From the NCBI RefSeq assembly GCF_009002475.1, contig NZ_AP019860.1, positions 9,111,547 to 9,175,546 on the forward strand: a stretch of DNA of 64,000 nt, written 5' to 3'. This DNA is from Candidatus Uabimicrobium amorphum. Lineage in GTDB: Bacteria; Planctomycetota; Uabimicrobiia; Uabimicrobiales; Uabimicrobiaceae. Numbering within the stretch: position 1 is the first letter of the stretch; the number at the start of each line of letters is the position of its first letter. The translations under genes were made by a program, and so were the position numbers. Below are positions 26,093 through 32,445 of this stretch, one piece after another. The notes below the pieces were generated by a model. It ran no database searches. It was not told the origin of the DNA and saw only the letters and a program-made list of their open reading frames with translations.

Positions 26093-27253
26093 CAGACACA
26101 GAATATGATGTTTGTTACATCGGATTCCGTGTCTGATTTTTGGGTATGTCTCTTTTAGGGTGTACGTCAAGCTGCTAATCTAGGTGTACGTTAAGTTGCT
26201 AATCTAGAGTGTACGTCAAGTTGCTCTTCTAAGGTGTACGTCAAGTTGCTCTTCTAGGTTGTACGTCAAGTTGCTAATCTAGAGTGTACGTCAAGTTGCT
26301 CTTCTAAGGTGTACGTCAAGTTGCTCTTCTAGGTTGTACGTCAAGTTGCTAATCTAAGGTGTACGTCAAGTTGCTCTTCTAAGGTGTACGTCAAGCTGCT
26401 AATCTAAGATGTACGTCAAGTTGCTCTTCTAAGGTGTACGTCAAGTTGCTCTTCTAAGGTGTACGTCAAGTTGCTCTTCTAAGGTGTACGTCAAGTTGCT
26501 CTTCTAGGTTGTACGTCAAGCTGCTAATCTAGGGTGTGCGTCAAGTTGCTCTTCTAAGGTGTACGTCAAGTTGCTCTTCTAAGGTGTACGTCAAGTTGCT
26601 CTTCTAGGTTGTACGTCAAGCTGCTAATCTAGGGTGTACGTCAAGTTGCTCTTCTAGGGTGTACGTCAAGTTGCTAATCTAAGGTGTACGTCAAGTTGCT
26701 CTTCTAGGGTGTACGTCAAGTTGCTAATCTAAGGTGTACGTCAAGTTGCTAATCTAAGGTGTACGTCAAGTTGCTCTTCTAAGGTGTACGTCAAGTTGCT
26801 CTTCTAAGGTGTACGTCAAGCTGCTAATCTAAGATGTACGTCAAGTTGCTCTTCTAAGGTGTACGTCAAGTTGCTCTTCTAAGGTGTACGTCAAGTTGCT
26901 CTTCTAAGGTGTACGTCAAGCTGCTAATCTAAGATGTACGTCAGGTTGCTCTTCTAAGGTGTACGTCAAGTTGCTCTTCTAGGTTGTACGTCAAGCTGCT
27001 AATCTAGGGTGTACGTCAAGTTGCTCTTCTAGGGTGTACGTCAAGTTGCTAATCTAAGGTGTACGTCAAGTTGCTAATCTAAGGTGTACGTCAAGTTGCT
27101 AATCTAAGGTGTATGTTGTTTCTTTAAATACATATCAACTATGTTTACTAGGATACTTACTTTATTAGTTCTGCAGGCTTTTGCCTAAAATGTTTATACT
27201 TTTAATATACACTCAATTATTTATAAGTTTGATATATATAGTAAACATTAATT
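26093..27253 (-). ncRNA. Putative long RNA unit D carrying a 38-copy repeat array
   Basis: A sixth unit of the locus. It has the same promoter type and the same 3' hairpin: outer stem CAGACACGGAAT/ATTCTGTGTCTG with one G-U pair on the minus-strand RNA, inner GATGT/ACATC. The conserved leader and stems 1-2 are replaced by a different leader of about 130 bases and by the 25-bp array. In that leader ATGTTTACT near the 5' end can pair with AGTAAACAT just before the array, and AGGC/GCCT forms a small hairpin. The array unit length is not a multiple of three, so translation through it is implausible. Transcription is inferred from the promoter. Confidence 0.55.
26160..27115 (-). repeat. 25-bp tandem repeat array, 38 copies
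   Basis: Thirty-eight head-to-tail units, consensus gtgtacgtcaagttgctcttctaag on the plus strand, nearly all exactly 25 bases. Variation is confined to a few positions: ctt or aat before the final tct, c or t in aag(c/t)tgct, and the junction (aagg, aggg, aggt, agag). Blocks of three to five units recur in the same order, suggesting duplication of multi-unit segments. There are no spacers, so it is not CRISPR. Each minus-strand unit contains AGCAACTTGA, also present in the stem 2 loops of RNA units A and F. Confidence 0.95.
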
Positions 27254-27259
27254 ATTAAT

Positions 27260-27288
27260 ATAGTATTTTATATTATACATTTTTGCAA
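27260..27288 (-). promoter_or_regulatory. Promoter reading into the 25-bp array (unit D)
   Basis: Minus strand: TTGCAA (27288-27283), 17-base spacer, TACTAT (27265-27260), preceded by TTTTTTTATTTTTCTC. Spacing and upstream block match the other five units. Confidence 0.65.
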
Positions 27289-27371
27289 GAGAAAAATAAA
27301 AAAATTTATTTGAAGTTTGAACTGCTTTGGTTGCAATTGCAAATTCCATATTGCTACTTATGTTGATGTAT

Positions 27372-27572
27372 CAGGCACAGAGATGCAACGAGCATCTTGA
27401 TCTGTGCCTGATTTTTTGCTTGTTCTTCAAAATAAACGCTTATCTATCGAACAAACGATGTTACCTACCCAATGTCACGATACATGGTATTGTGTATGAG
27501 TAGATAACTCCACTCTAAATCTTTATGGTCTTTAATGCTACAAAACAAAACCAAATATATTCCACATATATT
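27372..27572 (-). ncRNA. Putative non-coding RNA unit E
   Basis: Leader identical to unit A. Stem 1 is TTATCTAC/GTAGGTAA, with a G-U pair on the minus-strand RNA that would be a C-A mismatch on the plus strand. Its loop is three bases shorter than in the other units. Stem 2 GTTTGTTC/GAACAAGC. Stem 3 CAGGCACAGA/TCTGTGCCTG with inner GATGC/GCATC. The reading frame open in units A, C and F is interrupted here by TAG. The 3' end beyond stem 3 is not clear; a run TTTTTTTATTTTT follows about 80 bases later. Confidence 0.63.
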
Positions 27573-27578
27573 AACAAT

Positions 27579-27607
27579 AATGTAATATATATACTTCAAT
27601 ATTGCAA
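27579..27607 (-). promoter_or_regulatory. Promoter of RNA unit E
   Basis: Minus strand: TTGCAA (27607-27602), 17-base spacer, TACATT (27584-27579), with TTTTTTTTATTTTCCTC upstream. Confidence 0.73.
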
Positions 27608-27677
27608 GAGGAAAATAAAAAAAACTGTAAAAAGGTTTATCTGATTCATTTTTTCTTGGTTTGAAAGGGGGGTGAGC

Positions 27678-27706
27678 AAAAAAAATAGCCAGCTGTTTGC
27701 TGGCTA
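27678..27706 (-). terminator. Rho-independent terminator of RNA unit F
   Basis: TAGCCAGC/GCTGGCTA stem (27686-27706) followed on the minus strand by eight T residues. Same position relative to the promoter as the terminator of unit A. Confidence 0.82.
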
Positions 27707-27986
27707 ATCGTTGGGTAATGAGCTTAATTTTGTTGACTTTATTCTACCGCTTTTGAACTGAATGTTATTTTGAGGAGTAGACACAGAGGTCAACGCAACA
27801 GGCGTTTCATTCTGTGTCTAGATTTTTGCTTGTTCTTCAAAGATGAATATCAAGTTGCTGAACAAGCGATGCTATTTGTCCAAAATCATGGTGTATATCT
27901 AGGTCGTAGTAGGACAAATAGCTCCACTCTAAATCTTTATGGTCTTTAATGCTACAAAACAAAACCAAATATATTCCACATATGTA
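27678..27986 (-). ncRNA. Putative non-coding RNA unit F (full-length)
   Basis: About 309 bases, the same length as unit A and collinear with it, including the distal segment (AAAGCGGTAGAATAAAGTCA on the RNA strand) and a T8 terminator. Stem 1 GCTATTTGTCC/GGACAAATAGC, stem 2 GCTTGTTC/GAACAAGC with the same AGCAACTTGA loop as unit A, stem 3 TAGACACAGA/TCTGTGTCTA with inner AACGC/GCGTT. The inner helix differs from GATGC/GCATC at paired positions on both sides, which is strong evidence that pairing is selected. Confidence 0.7.
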
Positions 27987-27992
27987 CTTCTA

Positions 27993-28021
27993 AATGTAAT
28001 ATATAGGCTACAGTTTTGCAA
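27993..28021 (-). promoter_or_regulatory. Promoter of RNA unit F
   Basis: Minus strand: TTGCAA (28021-28016), 17-base spacer, TACATT (27998-27993). The rightmost member of the six-promoter series. Confidence 0.73.
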
Positions 28022-28226
28022 GTGGAAAATGAAAAAAGTTTTTGTTTTTGTATTTTGGTAAATAGAGTTTTAGTTCTGTTGCCTTTTTTTTAAAAGGCTT
28101 GCAGGCTTTTGAGGTGCAAAAAACAAAGATGAATTTTTGTGAGGGAAATACTCGTTTTTGTAGTTTATAGTCTACTTTTGGTTGGGGGAGGTGGCTAAGT
28201 GGGAGATAATACTTATCGGATTTTGA

Positions 28227-28260
28227 TGCCCTCTGTGGACTATTTTCCATGAAGAGGGCA
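28227..28260 (-). terminator. Possible terminator hairpin after the secreted protein gene
   Basis: TGCCCTCT/AGAGGGCA arms with an 18-base loop, 15 bases past the stop of the minus-strand gene at 28275. There is no T-tract, so this may be only an mRNA 3' stem. The rest of 28021-28274 holds no convincing gene. Confidence 0.4.
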
Positions 28261-28274
28261 TTACTAACGAAAGA

Positions 28275-29051
28275 TTAGTTTCTACCGCGTCGACGTCCAC
28301 GTCTACGAAATTCATTTTTAGGTAGAGCTTTGTTTTCTATTGCCTTGATTGTCGATTCGATTTTACTGACAATAAGTACGTGACGATCTTTTTTCTTTAT
28401 TTTCACTTCCTTTATACTTCCAAAAATACGAATAGGGGTTCTTTTTGATATTTTTCGAAGCGCATTTTCAATACTCTTGTTGCTGTTGGGAAAAACGATA
28501 ATCATTTTTGATGTACATTGTACTCGTTTGTATTTTTCACGATCAATTTTTTGAAAATTTACTATGCGGATAAAGGTATCTTTTGTTTCTATTTCTCGAT
28601 CCACAAATTCTTCCGGAGATTTTGCTATCGCCTCAATCGTTGTTTCTTGCTCAGATGTCGAATCTTCTTCCGACTCTAATTGTTTAATCGCAGCAATCTC
28701 TAGATAGTAAAAGTCGCCTCCTGAGCGCGCATTCAGGCGTTTTACTTTTCCGCTACATAGTAACTTCGTCCCTTTGCTCATGGACTCTATTGTTCTCCAT
28801 GCACTTCCATTTTTGGTGATGAGTAACGCCAACTTGACATCATTTGCATACAACTGACTATATTGACTGTCGCGGAATCCTCTGCGTTTCATTGCTCCAG
28901 AAACTTTGGATCGTACTCCTGCGAAACCAAAAGTAAATGCGACGTTTTTTTTGTAATACTTCGCAGCATTATCAGCAATATCTTCGTAAGGAGGATATTT
29001 GTCTGCACAAATGCAACACAAAACTACTAAAAATAAACAGATCTTTTTCAT
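28275..29051 (-). CDS. Secreted protein of unknown function
   Basis: 258 residues with a signal peptide at 1-16 (MKKICLFLVVLCCICA). Two similar beta-rich halves, each resembling an OB-like nucleic-acid or stress-response fold: residues about 30-125 (KLLCSGKVKRLN, FYYLEIAAIKQL) and about 145-240 (PIRIFGSIKEVK, RHVLIVSKIES). They are joined by an acidic linker. The tail is Arg-rich (RRRGRRRGRN). I do not recognise a specific family. GGGGTG precedes the ATG. Confidence 0.7.
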   Translation of the reverse strand: MKKICLFLVVLCCICADKYPPYEDIADNAAKYYKKNVAFTFGFAGVRSKVSGAMKRRGFRDSQYSQLYANDVKLALLITKNGSAWRTIESMSKGTKLLCSGKVKRLNARSGGDFYYLEIAAIKQLESEEDSTSEQETTIEAIAKSPEEFVDREIETKDTFIRIVNFQKIDREKYKRVQCTSKMIIVFPNSNKSIENALRKISKRTPIRIFGSIKEVKIKKKDRHVLIVSKIESTIKAIENKALPKNEFRRRGRRRGRN

Positions 29052-29200
29052 ACAGCACCCCGTTTTTTATAAGGTTTTCAATACGATTTGTATACCCACA
29101 TTTGCTATTTTTGAATGTCTATTATAAAATTGTGGTTTATTTTATAGTGTACATCGCACAGATGTTTCAGTAAATATTTCTTATTTTTTTGGAGAGAATG

Positions 29201-29794
29201 ATGGGATTACTCGATGTGAATCGTAGCATTGTAGTGGTGATTGATCTACAGGGAAAATTGATGGATATGATTTATCGCCCTAATTTGGTGATTGCGTCCA
29301 CAATACGTTTGATGAAGTTAGCGGACATATTTAAAGTACCGGTTATCATCACCGAACAATACCCAAAAGGCTTAGGAAAAACGCATCCTGAAGTATTGTC
29401 TGTTTATGAAGGTTTAACGACAGAAAAAATGCACATGGAAAAAGATAGTTTTGGCTGTTGTGGTGACGAGCAGTTTTACTCTTTGCTACAATCTGCAAGG
29501 CCGGATGTTGCGCTAGAAGAGCAACAAGTTGTGATTGCGGGAATTGAAGCACATATTTGCGTTATGCAAACTGTAGTTGAATTAATCCAGCGTGGTGTGG
29601 AGACGCATTTGTGTTGGGAATGTATCAGTGGACGTGGAGAAGAATATCGCCATCATGCCTTACAAAGAATGCAAAGAGAAGGTGCTAGCATTACGAATCA
29701 CGAATCTGTTGGTTTTGAATGGGCAAGAGACAAAAATCATTCCTGTTTTAAAGAGATGAACCGTTTATTTCGCGAAGGACAAATTACACAATAA
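29201..29794 (+). CDS. Isochorismatase-family cysteine hydrolase
   Basis: ATG at 29201 chosen for the GGAG six bases upstream; ATG at 29198 is too close to it. 197 residues. The family fold hydrolyses amides or vinyl ethers through an Asp-Lys-Cys triad, all present: D15 in VVVIDLQ, Lys in HMEKDSFGC, Cys in GIEAHICVMQT with the preceding cis-peptide region. Substrate cannot be assigned; nicotinamidase-like and YcaC-like members share these features. Stop and the next start overlap (TAATG), so it is translated with the esterase. Confidence 0.9.
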   Translation: MGLLDVNRSIVVVIDLQGKLMDMIYRPNLVIASTIRLMKLADIFKVPVIITEQYPKGLGKTHPEVLSVYEGLTTEKMHMEKDSFGCCGDEQFYSLLQSARPDVALEEQQVVIAGIEAHICVMQTVVELIQRGVETHLCWECISGRGEEYRHHALQRMQREGASITNHESVGFEWARDKNHSCFKEMNRLFREGQITQ

Positions 29795-30510
29795 TGATAC
29801 ACACACAACGTCAACACTTACAAAATACTCCTTGTGTTTTTCTTTATAAGGATGAAATAAAAAAAGCTGTGAGAAATGGTACTATTTTGTTTTTTCATGG
29901 ATTGGGAGCTTCAAAAGATGTTCAGTTACACGACCTCGAAAATCTTGCGCAACATGGTTTTTTGGTTGTAGGAATTGATAATGTTGGTCACGGGGAACGA
30001 AAATATGAAGATTTTGACACGCGGTTTTCGACGAAAAATACAAATTTAGAGCAAGATTTTCAACAAGCCGTTCTCGAAACGGCTCAGGAAGTACCTATTC
30101 TTATTGAAGAATTGCAAAAACGCGACTTGATACACAATGCCAAGGTTGGTGTTACGGGTATTTCTATGGGGGGATTTATTACCTATCGTGCTCTTGTTGA
30201 GTATCCGAAATTCAAAGCAGCGGTGTCTATTCTCGGTAGCCCCAAATGGAAAGGTAATAATCCTTATAGTCCGCATTTACATCACAAATGTTTTTTTCCA
30301 ACACCACTAATGTCTCTCAATGCAGGTAAAGATACCTCCGTTCCTGCACACGATGCTCGAGAACTGCATCAACATTTACGGGAGTTTTATGCAAAAGATA
30401 AACATCGATACATTGAATATCCTGAATCCGAACACTTTATGCGTGAAAGTGACTGGGATGATCTATGGCAGAACATGGTACTATGGTTTCAAAAATGGTT
30501 AATGACATGA
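29794..30510 (+). CDS. Alpha/beta hydrolase (YjfP-like esterase)
   Basis: 238 residues. An esterase fold with oxyanion motif HGLGASKD, nucleophile elbow GISMGGF, acid in NAGKDTSV and catalytic His in ESEHFM. The order and length suit small dienelactone-hydrolase/YjfP-type carboxylesterases. No signal peptide, so cytoplasmic. Its ATG overlaps the preceding stop by one base. Natural substrate unknown. Confidence 0.88.
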   Translation: MIHTQRQHLQNTPCVFLYKDEIKKAVRNGTILFFHGLGASKDVQLHDLENLAQHGFLVVGIDNVGHGERKYEDFDTRFSTKNTNLEQDFQQAVLETAQEVPILIEELQKRDLIHNAKVGVTGISMGGFITYRALVEYPKFKAAVSILGSPKWKGNNPYSPHLHHKCFFPTPLMSLNAGKDTSVPAHDARELHQHLREFYAKDKHRYIEYPESEHFMRESDWDDLWQNMVLWFQKWLMT

Positions 30511-30576
30511 TTTATGTGATTTGTTATTATATAAGCATATGTACTTATAGGCAGAGTTTTTAATTATTATACACAA

Positions 30577-30600
30577 GTCGAATGTTTAGGAATATTCGAC
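30577..30600 (+). promoter_or_regulatory. Small inverted repeat before the protease gene
   Basis: GTCGAAT/ATTCGAC, 7-bp arms and 10-base loop, ending 18 bases before the ATG and just ahead of an AGGGGAG ribosome-binding site. It could be an operator or a translational hairpin, or a weak terminator of the esterase transcript. Confidence 0.35.
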
Positions 30601-30618
30601 AAATTAGGGGAGATATTT

Positions 30619-31749
30619 ATGAAGCTATACAAAAAGATATTTTTCCTGGCGCTTTTTGCCATGGTTTTTGTCTGTGCTGCACCGCAGGAGGCAGAAAAAG
30701 CTGCACAGGAAGGAATGGGATTTTTCCTAAACTCCATACCTGATTCAATGTTAGATGAATATGGTTTTTCCAGTAAGGAACAGTTAGCAAACTGTTCTCT
30801 TGGTATGTCTTTTCAGCTAAAAGCTATCGTACCTGAAAAATTACGCGCTTATACAAATGAAGATACTGTAGCGTCTATCTCTCAGGACACCGATACATGG
30901 TATTTTGCCATCGTTTCTGCAGAAAAAAATATTGCCATTTTAAGTGTGGCTAAGGTCGATGAAAAATGGCAAGCAGTATCCTTGGGTAACGTTCTTTTAG
31001 CGTCACAATTGCAAAATATACAAAAGACTTGGGCAAATGAACGCGGTTTCGAGCCACAAGTCATTGTTTCTTACCAAGCACGCCAATATTTTTTTCACAT
31101 ACCACAACTTAATAAAGAAAATCTTACCGTTATTGAACTACACGCCAAGCAAGCGATAGATTACCACTATGTAAGTGCTCTTGATCAAGTAGCGGAAAAC
31201 TTGTGGCAAGAAGTTCAAAAAAATATGCAGCAACGTGAATACGAAGTTCTACCTGTTGAAGATGCTGCGGCTTTTAATGCTACGCGTCAAGTGTTGAATT
31301 TACCACAGCGCTACCAAAAATATAACCAGTGGTGTTGGGCAGGCTGTAGTGAGGCTATTTTCAATTATTTTGGTAAAAATGTAGCTCAAGAGAGAATCGC
31401 TCAGGAAGGTACAAGAGGTCTCAATATTTGGAATTGGCTGTGGGGCGTTACCAATAACCCATATCGCAAAGGAATTCGCGAGCTACTTTCCACATGGGGA
31501 CTACGTAGTTCTGGGGTTAATAGCCGACTAAGTTACAATGCCCTACAAGCGGAAATCAATTCGGGAAGACCTGTTGTTGTACGTTGGGGATGGGACAATG
31601 GTGGCGGACACTTTGTTGTGTGCAAAGGTTTGTCGGGAAGTACATCCTATGTTATGGATCCATGGTCAGGACCAACAGTTAAGTCTTATAACTGGTTGTG
31701 TCGTGGAAATGGTCACACCTGGACAAGTACTCTAAAAGTAAGCCGTTAA
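30619..31749 (+). CDS. Secreted papain-like cysteine protease (C39/C70-like)
   Basis: 376 residues; signal peptide at 1-20 (MKLYKKIFFLALFAMVFVCA). Residues about 25-215 look like a propeptide. The C-terminal 150 residues carry the papain-like core: C239 in YNQWCWAGCSEAIF, H331 in NGGGHFVVCKG and an Asp in MDPWSG. This matches the peptidase C39_2/AvrRpt2-like (C70) families. Strong AGGGGAG site before the ATG. Likely exported and activated by removal of the N-terminal region; the target is unknown. Confidence 0.87.
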   Translation: MKLYKKIFFLALFAMVFVCAAPQEAEKAAQEGMGFFLNSIPDSMLDEYGFSSKEQLANCSLGMSFQLKAIVPEKLRAYTNEDTVASISQDTDTWYFAIVSAEKNIAILSVAKVDEKWQAVSLGNVLLASQLQNIQKTWANERGFEPQVIVSYQARQYFFHIPQLNKENLTVIELHAKQAIDYHYVSALDQVAENLWQEVQKNMQQREYEVLPVEDAAAFNATRQVLNLPQRYQKYNQWCWAGCSEAIFNYFGKNVAQERIAQEGTRGLNIWNWLWGVTNNPYRKGIRELLSTWGLRSSGVNSRLSYNALQAEINSGRPVVVRWGWDNGGGHFVVCKGLSGSTSYVMDPWSGPTVKSYNWLCRGNGHTWTSTLKVSR

Positions 31750-31756
31750 TATAAAT

Positions 31757-31788
31757 TGTGGCCGTGAAAATTTAAATTCACGGCCACA
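31757..31788. terminator. Bidirectional terminator hairpin
   Basis: TGTGGCCGTGAA/TTCACGGCCACA, 12-bp perfect stem, between the convergent protease and MmcQ/YjbR genes. Confidence 0.75.
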
Positions 31789-31802
31789 CTATAAATGTTG
31801 TA

Positions 31803-32159
31803 TTAGTTTTCTAATGTGGCAACTAGTTTCTTGGGTGCCAAAATTCGGTAACTCTCATCGATCCATTTCTTCATTGTGGTGAAAGAAGGTGCGCTTTCGC
31901 CTTCAAATACAATAGTAACCCAGCCATGCTTACCAATATGATAGTTCTGCGGATGTTTTTGTTGTAGTTTTGCAACTTGTTGCTGCGATTTGTCAAGTTT
32001 CACCATAATGTCGTAGTTTTTTTCGCTGACAAATACCACACCTTTCTTACGCACCTTAAAAGAAATTCGCGTACATGCCGAGCTTTCTTCAACTTCAGGA
32101 TATTGCATAATACACTCGCGTATTTTCTCGATTATTTTTTGCGGGTTTTTTGCCATCAT
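31803..32159 (-). CDS. MmcQ/YjbR-family protein
   Basis: 118 residues, close to the family norm. ARTISF-like segment SACTRISFKVRKK, the central KLDKSQQQVAKLQQ and the C-terminal WVTIVFEG...SYRILAPKK match the MmcQ/YjbR (CyaY-like fold) family, often annotated as DNA-binding but without established function. Two adjacent ATG codons; either may start. It follows the 91-residue coiled-coil gene with no gap and is the last gene of the ABC transporter operon. Confidence 0.82.
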   Translation of the reverse strand: MMAKNPQKIIEKIRECIMQYPEVEESSACTRISFKVRKKGVVFVSEKNYDIMVKLDKSQQQVAKLQQKHPQNYHIGKHGWVTIVFEGESAPSFTTMKKWIDESYRILAPKKLVATLEN

Positions 32160-32435
32160 TTACTCATTTCCACTGTTTTTTGACAGAATTTGCTGAAGTA
32201 TCGATATTTTTTGTTGTTGAAAAGCTATATTCTCAGCAGTATCACAAACGCGAGAGCCATTGTCGGAATAATAGAGGTCTAAGTAGCCATGGATACTTTC
32301 TAATTCTTTTTGAAGTTCCGTTGTTTGGCCTTGGGCAAATTGCGCCTGTTTTTCCTTTTTGTAACTCTCTACATGTTGATGAAAATTTTTGGCAAGATTT
32401 GCCATGGCGTCTCTCACATGTTTCGGGCCAACCAT
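32160..32435 (-). CDS. Small coiled-coil protein of unknown function
   Basis: 91 residues, mostly helical with heptad-like Leu/Ile/Gln spacing and no signal peptide or membrane segment. It lies between the permease-hydrolase gene (10-base gap) and the MmcQ/YjbR gene (no gap), so it is translated as part of that operon. No family recognised; coding status rests on the packed arrangement. Confidence 0.65.
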   Translation of the reverse strand: MVGPKHVRDAMANLAKNFHQHVESYKKEKQAQFAQGQTTELQKELESIHGYLDLYYSDNGSRVCDTAENIAFQQQKISILQQILSKNSGNE

Positions 32436-32445
32436 TGATATCTCC

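Noticed and set aside
26160..27115. CRISPR array
   Set aside because: Units are contiguous 25-mers with no unique spacers, and no cas genes are nearby.
27807..28250. Minus-strand 80-codon frame ending in 28008 near the last RNA unit
   Set aside because: Low-complexity Lys-rich translation overlapping the promoter of unit F, with no ribosome-binding site.
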